A stretch of DNA of 25,000 bases, taken from Sphaeroforma sirkka. Taxonomy: Eukaryota > Opisthokonta > Ichthyosporea > Ichthyophonida. The translations under genes were made by a program, and so were the position numbers. This document shows positions 1 through 10,379 of the stretch, piece after piece. The notes under the pieces were generated by a model. The model was not told where the DNA came from. It saw only the letters and a program-made list of their open reading frames with translations, and did no database searches. Every line of letters starts with the position of its first letter. Within the stretch, counting starts at the first letter, position 1. Where the stretch lies: assembly GCA_001586965.3 (NCBI GenBank), contig LUCW03000593.1, positions 2,501 through 27,500 of the forward strand. Direction: 5' to 3'.

Positions 1-177
1 GCTTATTCTCTTTACAATATAGTTTCCACATTGCTGGGGAAATGGCACTACCGCCCACCCTACGATGAAAAATCAAATCCTGAGGCTATATCATATACAC
101 TTTTGTGAATATTCTTATTGTTTGATAGCGTACGCGTACACACCCATATCTACATTCTATCTATCTAACTATATACC
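1..177 (+). other. Upstream region and probable 5' UTR of COX6A
   Basis: No coding signal is visible. The last 60 bases before the COX6A start contain a CTAT-rich run (tctatctatctaactatata) that may be part of the promoter or leader. No clear TATA box or initiator can be assigned. Confidence 0.35.
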
Positions 178-2865
178 ATGCAAGCTCTAATGGCATTCCG
201 CGCAAGAGCGCCCCTAATCGCACGCACACAAGCGCGGAATGCAAGCTCAGTAGCTAAACCCATTTATGCCCCGGAGTTTTCTGCCATGTTGGGCAAAGAT
301 GCCTCAACAATGAACCAGGCGAGAGCCAAGGCCATGGCTGAGAATGCCAAGCACAACGCTGAGTCTATCCATCATGCCAGTGGTATGTAGAGGAATATTA
401 AATGTTATGTGGATGTTATAAATAAGGTTATATGGGTTGTACGGTGGAATGTGAAATATTCTTTCAGTCAAATTATGAATCAGTAGTATGTGAATGTATT
501 CTTTTGTATAATGTGGCTGTATTGGAAATGTATAGGAATTAATTAGGCTACACTGGGGTGATAAATATGCTTTATGTACTTGGTGTATGCTATTAGTGCG
601 GGTTGACAGTTGACAGAGCCTCTAAAGGTCATTCAAGCACCCTTTACCAATGGGCTTGCAACTGCCACCTCTGGGCGTACAACTGTTATAATAAGATAAC
701 ATCTTATGTGAGACATGTTTCTTTTGTCGCACTTGATAGCATACTTGTGTATATGCAAACAATGCTCACCGCCGAGAATGTCATCTATTATTTTGAATAT
801 AAACTCGCATATGTCGTTGAAATATGAATGTATTTGAAGATTATATATATATATATATATATATACGTCTGTGTGTGTGTGCGTGTGTGTGTGTGTTTAT
901 GTATGTATGTATGTGTGTGTGTGTGGAATGTATGCAAGTATAGATATGTGTGTATATATATTAATATTCACATATATATATATATATATATATCGTGTAT
1001 TGGCCATGTGCATGTCAGTCTATGTGCGTGATTGAAAGGAATTTAACGTATATAGTACCTTTTCCTGTCGGATATTGTTCACATTTTCGTATATACACGA
1101 GTGTAGCCTCACATACTGAACAACCAGTGCTGTATAATATTCTTCGTACGCATACAAGGTTATACTTGGAATGTATACTTATGTACATGTGTCTGCGTGA
1201 AATAGCTATCATCCGGATCTGTTCGTTTATATCATGTATTCATATTAGTTCTCATCTTACTTTTCCTCATACACATTAGCATTTATCTGTGTGTTTGTAT
1301 TTGTATATTATGTGTATGAAAATCGGTCATTTATCGTTAGATGGGGTCTTTTGAGTGCTTTAGTCTAACAATATAATATATGTGTATGTGTATGTGTATG
1401 TATGGTTGTGTAAGAACGTATAATACCGAATAAAATATACGCAACTATTTGTATGTTTCTATGTCCTTGATTGCTGACTGTAGAAGAATATATGTACAAG
1501 AATTTATCCGGATGTATGGTGCTTGCATGTATACGTGTGTATGTTTTTAATGGTTGATGATTTCCATACTTGAATTTATTATTATATACCTAATATCCAT
1601 CATATTGTAGCACATCATCTATACACCTGTATCGCTTTTATTACACAATGTATATTGTGTCAATATGTTTGTCTGTATGTAATTATGAATATTCATATAT
1701 ATTTATATATATATTCGTGTTTATACGGATGCTGTATAAATATATTCACATCAAGATTCTATATGCACGCATCAAATACTGTGTCCATCCGTGAAACTGT
1801 ATGAAATGGATATCTTGCTATATTCCTCAGATTTGTCAACGTGCACGGGTCCTTTTGTCATGATTTGCTGAGAATCAATGTAGATTAGGATTGCTTCAGC
1901 ACTTCTGCTCATCAAGTCCAGTGTTTTGGGTGCAACTGAATGGACATTTGAGTTGATTTTATATCCGTGTAGTTGGTTTGGGAAACACCTTGTTGTATTC
2001 AATGTTGACGTGTCGCATTGATGAATAAGGTTCCCATGATATGAAGATGACGTCAACCCTATATGAGCACTCGGCTATGCTAACTACACTCGTGTATCAT
2101 ATTTTTTTGCTTGAAGCCTACGTCTAAGTACCAGACTCTTTTTCGAGAAAATTCCTCGTCGGTTCATTGTTATACACGTGAATTAGGTTATATATCAACC
2201 TATTTGTTGCAGGCTACAACATGAAGTGAGCCCTTTCCAAACTTGACTTCTCTCCTCTTCTTTTCTCTTATTATAGAAACCACTGACACATGGAAGAAGA
2301 TCTCATTATTTGTTGCCATTCCCGGGGTGTTCGCAATTGCTTTCTACACCTTGTTTGTTATGGACCATCAACACTTCAAAAGGTATGTGATTTTTTGTTT
2401 GATAAGCTTGTGCAACAACAAAATGTGTATTGCGTATGTACGGATGTATTTGTTTGTGAGATTTCCTGGCTGTGAAATTAATTCTAGCTGGGTGTGCTTG
2501 TTGGTTATAGCTTCATGCGCAGAACCGTTGCAGTTTATAAGTATTCTTGGTGTGTGTAAAGGTTCCTTTTCGACCAGCATTGAGACGGTTTATAGTATTC
2601 TATGATTTTACCGCTGCGATTTCAAATGCCTTTGCTGTCATTGTTGTAGCAGGTGTGTGGTTTGCCAAAAGTTCGTCGTAGTATTCTTGTGCTGATGGAC
2701 CACGTGTACGTTTTTTGCTTTCTATTAAATTTGTGTTTCTCTCCTTGCTACCTTCATCGCAGCGAGGATGACTTCGTTCAGTACGATCACATGAGAAAGC
2801 GCGTCAAGGCTTTCCCCTGGGGAACTGGAGATGATGCTCTATTCAAAGGACCTAACAATTACTAA
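178..2865 (+). CDS. COX6A: Cytochrome c oxidase subunit 6A, mitochondrial (three exons)
   Basis: Spliced CDS: 178-382, 2277-2382, 2763-2865 (414 nt, 137 aa). Both introns start GTATGT and end in AG (383-2276 and 2383-2762), and the phases agree: G|AA gives Glu, AG|C gives Ser. COX6A is a small inner-membrane subunit of respiratory complex IV. Exon 1 encodes an Arg/Ala-rich, acid-poor N-terminus typical of a mitochondrial presequence. Exon 2 encodes a TWKK segment followed by one hydrophobic helix (ISLFVAIPGVFAIAFYTLFV). Exon 3 encodes the family signature: a Tyr-x-His-Met-Arg segment, then FPWG, then ALF near the C-terminus, as in animal COX6A and yeast Cox13. Total length fits the family. 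The start is the first Met of the presequence; the stop is TAA. Reading it as COX6A is confident, and only the choice among paralogous isoforms is open. Confidence 0.93.
841..993. repeat. AT/GT microsatellite cluster in COX6A intron 1
   Basis: An (AT)n run at about 841-865 is followed by (GT)n at about 871-897, a GTAT/GT run at 901-925, and a second (AT)n run at about 971-993. A shorter TATGTG repeat lies at about 1377-1405. The rest of the 1.9 kb intron is AT-rich and shows no recognisable exon or RNA gene. Confidence 0.9.
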
Positions 2866-3020
2866 GGAGTTCAAGGAGGTGCTTCATTTCGCAGTGTACT
2901 CCAGACTAATTGTGGTTTCATGATTTATGAGTTAGGAAGTGCTATGCAGTCCTTCGTGTTCTGCACTGAGCCGTTGAATAGGCGGTGATGCGTATTGTTG
3001 TTAACAAGTTTCGTACGAAA

Positions 3021-3026
3021 AATAAA
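3021..3026 (+). terminator. Probable COX6A polyadenylation signal
   Basis: A canonical AATAAA lies 156 bases after the COX6A stop codon, in a short AT-rich stretch followed by a T/G-rich sequence. Position and strand suit 3'-end formation of COX6A. Confidence 0.6.
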
Positions 3027-3579
3027 GATTATGGTCACGTACTATTCTATGTTAAGGGGGTATATGTGTTTCTTTCGACAAGATAGAGAACGGCTCCGCA
3101 TTGGCTTGTTAAGATAAAGATTTGCTCTGATATGTGTCAGTCACCGTCAGTTAAAGATTCTAGGGTAGATAGCTAGGATGGCGAGCTTCATTGAATCATT
3201 CCGCAAACCACAAGCATGTTGGAAATACAGGCTATGATCTGACCTCTATAGAATCGCATGCAGACTATGATTATTGGACCTCTATAAATTCGTTACTGCC
3301 TAAACCTGCCATTCCCATTAATTCTTGAGTATTATGGAAGTATAGGGTACTCCTGTGTGCTGGGGATAGCACAGAGAGATCTGCTTCTGTTCTTGCGATA
3401 TTGATTTCAAATTTGAAAATATGTTGCTTGCGATTCAGATACCATTTTACTGTGGACTCGTGAGCAGTTCAAATCGTCGCTAGTTTTTCCTCGTAAACCC
3501 TGTATGTAGTGCAAATATTTGGTTTTTAACTATAACAAATGAAATAAGGTTATGGTTTATGCATGTATATTCAGGATTT
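3027..3579. other. Intergenic region between convergent COX6A and phospholipase B genes
   Basis: No gene is visible. A short imperfect direct repeat is present at about 3232-3256 and 3264-3291 (shared core ctatgat...acctctata). The two flanking genes converge, so this stretch holds two 3' UTRs. Confidence 0.5.
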
Positions 3580-5238
3580 CTAGGCTTGAGCGCCCCTCCA
3601 GCAGTACTTAGTCATACAACCGTCGCACTGTATAGATGTGTGACCAGCAAACGAAGTCAAAAGGCAACCGATACACGTGGGCAGGTCTTCAAATCCGGGA
3701 TCGGCCGACATCATCGCCGGTCCGTTTGCCAGGAAACCGTCAATTTCGGTCTCGGTGTAGTTAAATTGGAACGTACTAGTGTTTGTGGGATACACAACTT
3801 CGTGGTTAGGCACGTATACAATAGTAGGCACTTCGGGTTCGTCGCAACCGAAAAAGGACACCTGTTTTACAAGGCTGGTATCAGATGTGAATTCAGCTAC
3901 AGTGGGAATTTCCGGGAAAGGAATTCCGGCTTTCTGACTGTACCACTGGCTATCGAGTAGTGCGTTTCCGTTAGGATACCCGCCATTATCATTACTGTTG
4001 TCTAAAGCAAAAGCCACATCGACACCACGAGCTGGTACCAATAATGAGAACAGGGGGAGGTTGCCTGACGAAGCTAGACCACCATCTCCCAGATAGAAAT
4101 CGGGCAGCTCGGAGAAGTACGGTTTAGGACCTTCCATGTCAGTGATAAAACTTGGCATTCTGGTCACAGTGAAGTTCTCAGCACCCTCGGGGGTTACGGT
4201 AAGATTCAAAATATCAGGCAACACCTGATTGATGACAGCGGTTTTAGTTCTTGATAAATCAGGAAGCGCGAAGGCGGCCGATGATGTTGCGAATGTGTAT
4301 TGGAGATTATCGAACCGGGTCACGCAACCATCATTGCTTGCCAATTCTTCGTTGTTGTAGCTTGTGCCCACAATAGGGAGCTCGATGAATGCGCTGATAT
4401 TCGGAGAGTAAGAACCAGCGTGGTACGGATTCCAATCAAATACGTCTCCATAATCGAAGGCGCTGTTGCCCGGTCGGAAAGATGCAGCAACTAGAATAGG
4501 AAAAGGTGCTTCAAAACTTGAAAATGGGCCCTCTGTCTGAAAGTCAGACAACAACATGTCATTACCATAACTTGGTATTTTGTTGAGTATCTGGTACGCC
4601 ATACCCTTCGCCCAAAGGTCAACAAGATTGGTATCGAATCCCGCAGCTTCCTTTGCGTTTATCTGAGTGAAAAATCTCTTGTAGTTTGCGATTGCCTCTA
4701 TGTCATTCGTTCCCGGATAAAATACTGTGGTATTTATATTTATATATGTCTTGGCCCATTCATTTACCGGGGGCATCTCATTAGCAAGTAATGATGACAC
4801 TAGCCAGCTACCGCCGCTAAGACCACCCATGTAAGTGGACATTTGAAGAATGCCGCCGGTTTTGGTCTCAATGCTGTCAGGAACCTGAGCATCAAACGCA
4901 GTAAAAACTCCAGCTCCAGAAAGCATTGCGCGAAGTCCTCCACCCGAGGCGGCAAGCGCAATTCGTGGTGCACCTCCTGCTACAGCAGCAGTATCCAGAT
5001 CAACCAATCCCAGATTTTTAATGTATGCCTCCCAAGCTGTGTCTGTAACATTTTTTCTACCAACCAGCCACTCTGACTCCTGATCGAGCAAGTCTGTAGT
5101 GTTCACTGTGGTGACTGCAGATTCGGCATTTGCCTCGCACTGTCCTGTTACTGGGGCGTAAGGATTAGTAGCAAGTGGGACACCTATGGTGACAGTGGCA
5201 AGTGCCAAAGTAAACAGGGTTGTCGCTGCAGTCTTCAT
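3580..5238 (-). CDS. Secreted phospholipase B / lysophospholipase (cPLA2-like catalytic domain)
   Basis: One uninterrupted 552-aa reading frame. Residues 1-20 form a signal peptide (positive start, hydrophobic core). The body matches the fungal phospholipase B / PLA2_B family, which removes acyl chains from glycerophospholipids and lysophospholipids. Visible motifs: SGGGLRAM at 98-105 (oxyanion-hole region and conserved Arg103); GLSGGSW at 139-145 with the presumed nucleophile Ser141; and DGG at 385-387 with the presumed catalytic Asp385. At least eight N-x-S/T sites (near 46, 64, 169, 280, 345, 355, 486, 493) fit a secreted glycoprotein. The C-terminus carries a cluster of five Cys (CIGC, CDGC, YC between 522 and 546), as in fungal members. 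There is no hydrophobic GPI-type tail, so it is probably released. The catalytic residues are inferred from the family. The gene is intact and ends in TAG. Confidence 0.92.
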   Translation of the reverse strand: MKTAATTLFTLALATVTIGVPLATNPYAPVTGQCEANAESAVTTVNTTDLLDQESEWLVGRKNVTDTAWEAYIKNLGLVDLDTAAVAGGAPRIALAASGGGLRAMLSGAGVFTAFDAQVPDSIETKTGGILQMSTYMGGLSGGSWLVSSLLANEMPPVNEWAKTYININTTVFYPGTNDIEAIANYKRFFTQINAKEAAGFDTNLVDLWAKGMAYQILNKIPSYGNDMLLSDFQTEGPFSSFEAPFPILVAASFRPGNSAFDYGDVFDWNPYHAGSYSPNISAFIELPIVGTSYNNEELASNDGCVTRFDNLQYTFATSSAAFALPDLSRTKTAVINQVLPDILNLTVTPEGAENFTVTRMPSFITDMEGPKPYFSELPDFYLGDGGLASSGNLPLFSLLVPARGVDVAFALDNSNDNGGYPNGNALLDSQWYSQKAGIPFPEIPTVAEFTSDTSLVKQVSFFGCDEPEVPTIVYVPNHEVVYPTNTSTFQFNYTETEIDGFLANGPAMMSADPGFEDLPTCIGCLLTSFAGHTSIQCDGCMTKYCWRGAQA

Positions 5239-5275
5239 AATGCTTGATTAAACTTCTCAGAGCTTTTTGTCGTTG

Positions 5276-5284
5276 TATTTATGC
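5276..5284 (-). promoter_or_regulatory. TATA-like element upstream of phospholipase B
   Basis: On the minus strand this reads GCATAAATA, about 40 bases before the start codon. It is a near match to a TATA box. The spacing would leave a very short leader, so the call is tentative. Confidence 0.3.
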
Positions 5285-5439
5285 ATGGTCGACTGATCGT
5301 ATTGTAAATTTTGATCCTGCTGAATCGGTCAAACCATGAAACCCTATTCCAATCAGGCATACATTATGTGAATAAAATAAAAGACTGCTGACGTCGGTGG
5401 GAAACTAAAAGCTCTGAAGAGAGGGCGAAATGTTAACTT

Positions 5440-5717
5440 TCATTTTTGGGTTTACGTACCCTTATTTGATTTGCGAAAGCGCGCTCCATGGTTAAACTGC
5501 AACTTCGATTTTGGTTCACGTTTGGGTCCAGATTTCCAATTTCTTGTTGGTTGTTGTTGGGGGGGGAGTTCGACTGTTCGTTTTCTTTTACGTTAATTTT
5601 TAATTTTGGGTTTTCGTACCCTTGTTTCTTTTGGGAAAGCGCGCCCCAGTAACTTCAATTTTGGTTCACGTTTCGGTCCAGATTTCAAAAAAAAATGTTG
5701 TTGTTGTGGGGGGGGGA
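5440..5717. repeat. Two-copy imperfect tandem repeat (unit about 155 bp)
   Basis: Copy 1 spans about 5440-5570 and copy 2 about 5598-5717. They share, in order, a gggttt-cgtaccctt block, a gaaagcgcgc block, ttttggttcacgtttnggtccagatttc, then a TTG-rich stretch ending in a run of eight or nine G. The copies differ by scattered substitutions and small indels, so the duplication is not recent. Confidence 0.8.
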
Positions 5718-6075
5718 AGGGGAAGCCCCCAATAACCACATCTCTTCCACTACTGGTATCACATCGTGTTTTTTATATATGGCCTTTCTATATTGATGTA
5801 CAGGGTCTCAAATGGGCATAAAAAGCTACACTTTATTCCTTATTTGGAATAAGCAAAGTTCTGAAGGACCTAATAGCTAAAGCTTTTAGTGATAAAATAC
5901 ATAAAAAATATGGTATTTTTAAAAATACAACACATAAATACATAAATAATATTTTTGTGTTTGTTTTGTTGTTTTTTTTGGTTGCTTTTATATATATAAA
6001 ACAAAAACAAAGCTTTTTTTTTTTATTTGTTTTATTATATTATTTACTATATTTTGTTTCTGTTTGTTTTTTTCC
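5718..6075. other. AT-rich intergenic DNA with dispersed repeat similarity
   Basis: No coding signal. The stretch near 5911-5948 (ttttaaaaatacaacacataaatac) is closely similar to 18303-18335, and the tatatataaaacaaaaacaaagc stretch near 5990 resembles about 17945-17995. These AT-rich regions on either side of the retrotransposon therefore share repeat families. Confidence 0.55.
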
Positions 6076-6508
6076 ATAGCCTTCTGAAATACAACATACT
6101 TTTATTTATTTTAAAATAACAAATACATAATTAAGTATGTACTTTTTTTAATATAAAATGTATATTTTGTGTATTTTACACTTTTACATATTTTTGTAAT
6201 TTTAAAAAAAGTCGGGGACTTATCGGGCAGTCGGACCTGTCCGGGACAGCAGGGCTCAGGGGCGTCAGGAACTAGAGAGAGGAGTCAGAGCCTCGGAGGG
6301 CTAGAGAGGCAGTCAGGCCGTCACGGCGTCACCCGTGTATGTATCTTTTTTTCCTTTTTGTACAATCGGCAAAAAACGAATATTTTATCACCCTTTTTTC
6401 AACAAATAAACCAATACAGCCATAAAAGGAGTTTTCTTTTATTTATTTTTTGAGCATGATAAAATAAATAAAATATGTATATAAATACCTATAAAAGGAC
6501 AAGGCTAT
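6076..6508. mobile_element. Candidate inverted-repeat (MITE-like) unit, ATAGCCTT termini
   Basis: The left end reads atagccttct (6076-6085) and the right end aaggctat (6501-6508), an 8-bp terminal inverted match. The same terminus bounds units at 18183-18418 and 18476-18548. The interior is AT-rich except for the GC-rich island described separately. It has no coding capacity, and no clear target-site duplication was found. The termini are short, so this is tentative. Confidence 0.35.
6212..6340. other. GC-rich island in extremely AT-rich DNA
   Basis: About 125 bases rich in GGG, GTCAGG and GAGAG motifs are set abruptly in DNA that is mostly A/T. The core cagggctcag recurs at about 17900-17913 in a comparable GC-rich patch next to AT-rich DNA. 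No open reading frame of note or RNA structure is assigned. Confidence 0.6.
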
Positions 6509-7085
6509 GGTTAATGGTAGAAAAATAAAATAATATATTACCGTAGCTGGAGTCAGTATGAGACTAAAAGTCCGAAATATTGGAGGAGAGGTTTTAAGAG
6601 TCACAACCTTCTTCTGCATGAAAACAATAGTGTACTTTACTACATACTCATCACTTCTGTATTTGATTTTTAATACAAACCTACTGTCCTACGGGCTATT
6701 TACGGCTAAATATGCGGACGTTGTTTTTAGTAAAAAAAATTAAACACGTGTATTTTCTATATATAAAAAAGACCGAATACAGTTGTGGCAACAAAAAAAT
6801 TCTCTCTACATAAACCCCGACGCTTTGGCAGTTTGGCTGTCTGAGAGTACCTCGCCCTGATATCAAACTAAAGGGGCTTTTCATCTTTTTCTCGCAGGTC
6901 TAAACGGGCAAAACAACACACACTTTGTTTCCTTATAAGGGTTTAAAAAATGTAGAGAAATACATAGAGCTAATAAAACACGGCTGGGACGCCGCGGAAA
7001 ATGTTTAGAGGGTATTTATATATTCATCTTTTATACATGTGTACATAAATAACTTGTGAACATAATATTTATAATTTTGGGGAAT
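6509..7085. other. Non-coding stretch, nothing recognised
   Basis: Only short reading frames with biased composition are present. I see no domain, RNA gene or repeat boundary. Confidence 0.4.
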
Positions 7086-7308
7086 TTAATTGGGGAACTC
7101 AGACGGGGTCTCCAAGGGGTCTACAGATAGGCAAAAATCGTTACGGACAGTTCTTGTGTAACGGACAAGAAATCGGTTAGTAATCATCAGACTCGGCAGC
7201 ACTATCTTATGGGACAGTCGAATATTAACCATACCACTAGCTACTTGAGCTTCGTGGTCTGCAATATCTATTTTAGATAAAGTTCTGTTGAGACCACTAA
7301 ACCCCATG
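7086..7308 (-). pseudogene. Coding-like fragment of unknown identity, cut by the LTR
   Basis: An open minus-strand frame runs from the LTR edge to a stop at 7086, about 73 codons outside the LTR. Its composition looks protein-like, with alternating hydrophobic and charged residues (for example VNIRLSHKIVLPSL). It has no start of its own, because the frame upstream enters LTR sequence. It may be the 3' end of a gene or another transposon interrupted by the element. No family is recognised. Confidence 0.35.
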
Positions 7309-7832
7309 TGTAAACTTCGATGGAAATTACTAGGTTTCAAACTATATTAAACTAAAATACAATTTAGTCAGTTAGGATTTAGCAGTGGTAGCTTGTGTAA
7401 GAATGATCGGGACTGCCTCTTGTTAAGAGCCTAAATATCCTCGATCACACAGGGCGTATCTCTAGCTGTTCTTTATTGAATAATTTTCACTAGAAGTACT
7501 AAGTGTTCATGACCACTTGCCTAATTTGTAAATAGACATAATGACGTAAGTCCCGTTAATACATTAGCTGATAAAAAGAAAAAGACTTATTGGATTTTGG
7601 AGACTGGCGGAAGGACCAAAATCTATAAGTAGTAGTTCGGAGATTATAAAACTTAGTTTATAATATCCTACATCTACTAATGTCTCAAATAGGTCCAAGT
7701 AGATGAGTCATATCAAATACTCAGGCTATTGGAGCCATCAAAGTGAATTTAGAACACTTTGGAAATATTGGAAAAAGAGCTTGTACTAAATTATTTAAAA
7801 TACAAATACTGACCGGAGGCCGTATTTCTACA
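7309..7832 (-). repeat. 3' LTR of the Ty3/Gypsy element (524 bp)
   Basis: Plus-strand ends are TGTAAACTTCG and GTATTTCTACA. Aligned by eye to 14750-15344 it shows about eight substitutions and two gaps (about 31 and 40 bases missing here). A minus-strand AATAAA lies at 7472-7477 and could be the element's polyadenylation signal. Confidence 0.92.
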
Positions 7833-7850
7833 TAGCCCCCAGTAGCTTTT
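7833..7850 (-). promoter_or_regulatory. Probable polypurine tract of the retrotransposon
   Basis: Immediately upstream of the 3' LTR on the minus strand the sequence contains CTACTGGGGGCTA. The G-run is where plus-strand DNA priming is expected. The purine tract is short and impure. Confidence 0.5.
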
Positions 7851-7959
7851 ATACCTACGAACGTACGTTAAGATACGATCTAGTTGGTAAAGCGAAAACC
7901 AAAGTAAAAACGGTTTCGGTCATGACTTATCGAGTAAGTATGTGCCTATATGTACGAGT

Positions 7960-8238
7960 TCAAGTCTCATGTTGTACTCTATGTCGTTTAGTATTTAGTC
8001 CAGTAACCATTTCCGATGTAGGCACTTTACGTTTATTATTTGGTAAGGTAATAGCCAAAGGCTGTTCTTCATTAGTAAGTAAGTTTGAACATTTTTCTGC
8101 ACTGTTGGTAAGCAGATCAGAAAGTTTAGTCACGTAGGAAGTAGGTGGCAAATAGGGAATTTCAGATCCGTCAGGGTTTGTAGTCACCTGAGGAAACCCT
8201 TTTCGTTTATCTCGTGTGTTCTTATGTAAACGCTTATT
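7960..8238 (-). pseudogene. In-frame tail of pol after a TAG codon
   Basis: The frame that encodes the integrase C-terminus continues without another stop for about 93 codons past TAG at 8239-8241, and ends at 7960. The tail is polar and basic, with no recognised domain. Either the TAG is a lesion and the original protein was longer, or the stop is original and the tail is a chance or readthrough extension. Confidence 0.4.
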
Positions 8239-9411
8239 CTATTTCTTATTAAAGATACGAAGAAAGTCGCGAGATTCACGAAATGCATCGGAGGTTAGCC
8301 AAGCTACTGTCCCATCCATGAAACGGGTCTTGTAGTAAGTGTAGCCGTCTTCGGATGTTTTGTCAATTATATCTTTGACTTGTGACTCCATAACTGGTAT
8401 ATCAGAATCAAATGAGCGAGCAAATGAGAGTTCGGAGGTAGGGATACGGTGAGTGCCTAGATTTGTTGCGCTAGTACCATCAATGTTATTCACTTCGTAA
8501 GTATCACTCTTCTCATCATGGTAGGAAATAACAAAAGGTCCTATCATCTTAGAAGAGAGTTCGTTAACGTTGGCGTTTCGATTTATAATGTTAACGTAAT
8601 CGCCGACTTTGAACTGAACAATGTTCTTAGTGTTATTCCATCGGTCATACGCTTTAAGTAGGACGCGATTCTTGTGCTCGAGAAACAGGGGTAAACAACG
8701 TTCTGCATATGCTCGATCTTTTGTAGCCACGGAGTAACGTGTTTCTCGGGCGCAGTTTTATCAAACGTTGTTTGTAATTTTCTATAGCGGCCAAAGAAAT
8801 AGTGAAACGGGAGTGTTCCAGTTTGAGGATTCATGCAGTTATTCATTTGAGTCTGAACCCATTTCAAATGATAAGGCCACATATCCTCAACGTCGTCTAG
8901 TGCGGTACGCAAGAGTTTCTTAAGTTCTCTATGACGTGTCTCATTTGCACCCTGCGTTTGAGGTTTGTAAGGAACACCACGCCTATGGGTCATGCCTGAT
9001 ACGAGTATAAGTGCCTCCATTACGTCGGTACAAAACTACTACCGTTATCAGAACATAGTACTCGGGGGAAACCGAAGTCATTAAAGACGTGATAGCATAA
9101 TTCTGCCACTGTTTGTGGACGTTTGTTCGGTATTGCATAAAGCAAGTTATAGCCCGAAGCCACACATATATACATCGCCAGTATGCTTGGAGTTTAACCA
9201 AATCGACTATGACTCGGCGCATCGGTTGGTCTTCTGTCACACTTTTTAGGGGTGCCCAACCGTATCGCTTGATCTGGTTCTTTTCACAATCAGTACAGCG
9301 TCGGTATACTTCACGTATGGTTTCTTTCAGCGCCGGGTGATCAAGCCCTGCACGAATAGCCATTTTATAAGTATGCTCATATGCTCGATGCGTTAAGTTA
9401 TGTATAATTTT
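8239..9411 (-). pseudogene. Retrotransposon integrase with GPF and chromo-like modules, frameshifted
   Basis: Inserts the element's DNA into the host genome. In order on the minus strand: an HHCC zinc-binding module (two His three residues apart at about 9402, a CxxC pair near 9295); the catalytic triad Asp (about 9204), Asp in SDNG (9047-9049) and Glu (about 8942), with second Asp-to-Glu spacing fitting D-x35-E; a PQTQGANE stretch around the Glu; then a GPF motif (about 8541) typical of Ty3/Gypsy integrases. A final module of about 50 residues (8394-8242) resembles a chromodomain: a short strand, a YYKTRF strand, DGT..W, then an acidic helix. Frame changes near 9175, 9025 and 8725 break the core. 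The chromo-like call is by shape only. Confidence 0.82.
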
Positions 9412-9449
9412 AACTCTACTTTCGAGCTCCTCTAAGTCAGTCAGATTCT

Positions 9450-9947
9450 GCGTAACGCTGGCTGGATGAACCATAGTCCTGTTGGAAAGGGCAACCTCAG
9501 TATCAGGAGGGGTAGAGTCCTGAGATACATAATTGACAACATTGGATTGTTGAAGTATCTTCTTCAGTTGTTTCGCAACTCTTGGCTGTTCTTTAAGCAG
9601 CGCTTTAAGTAGTTGAGTGCGAGCTTCAGGTTCTCTTAGAGTTTTGAGTCTTTGATCCATGGCCTTAGCTAGTTCCATGTTTTTACGATCTAATGCCGTT
9701 TCAATCGGCATTACCTCGACTGCAATTTTGTTGGGTGCATGTGTTGTACGAGTCTTGAGCTTTTGTTCAAACTCTTTAGACTCCTCTAGGTTAGCTAAGA
9801 ATTCGGTCGAGGGTTTCCACTTAGTGGTACCTGCAGAACCGATGCGACAAACAATGGTGTGTTTCCAAGGCGTCTTCTTAATAGAATAGGATCCCTGATA
9901 CAAGAACGTGTCGGTTTCACGGTCGACATAAATAGGTTCGTCTTGAA
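9450..9947 (-). pseudogene. Pol linker between the WGP domain and integrase
   Basis: About 165 residues in one open frame, rich in Glu, Lys, Leu and Arg, with long predicted helical or coiled-coil character (repeated L/K/E heptad-like stretches near 9630-9560). No domain is recognised. It separates the RNase H-side domains from the integrase zinc finger. Confidence 0.5.
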
Positions 9948-10217
9948 TCATATTAATTAAATCATGTATCCATGGGTCGGTGTTACGTAAGGGACAACAC
10001 AGCGTAATGGTAGATTTCGTAATATTAACATAATTTAACAACTGTGCGATAAGTTGACAAGGTGGGTTAGCCCACGCATTATGCTTTGATAAGTCAAGCT
10101 GAAATGCATCACCTTAGGATGAGTCAACGACCTATATTCAGAAACCTGTTTGTTATGTTCTGCGGCGAACATATCAACAGTAAATGGACCCCATCGTGAT
10201 TGAGCGAGGTTAAACCA
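9948..10217 (-). pseudogene. WGP-DxFA (DIRS-like) domain after RNase H, frameshifted
   Basis: The segment starts with WFNLAQSRWGPFTVDMFA, followed by N, SEYRS, then after a frame change near 10110 a DAFQLD...PP.QLI segment and CPL...PW. From memory, this WGP.xxDxFA...N / DAF / PP..LI / P.W...PW series is typical of the region after RT-RNase H in DIRS-type elements, and also occurs in some Gypsy-like elements. Its function is not established. Here it sits between a Ty3-type RNase H and a DDE integrase. Confidence 0.6.
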
Positions 10218-10379
10218 TTTCTTATTTAGCATCCAATCGGTTGCTAATAACTCTTTGACTGTTTTCTGGTAGTCGGGCACAAGTCGAGAGAGCATGTCAG
10301 GAAGATGGTTATGTATCCCTGGAATGTGTGTTATATTAAAAGCGAACTTGGCAATAATGTCATGCCAGCGGCTCACCAA

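Noticed and set aside
828-1031. Plus-strand frame rich in Tyr, Ile, Val and Cys
   Set aside because: It is a translation of the AT/GT microsatellite in COX6A intron 1.
3559-3960. 133-codon plus-strand frame
   Set aside because: It is antisense to the intact phospholipase B gene, with no domain of its own.
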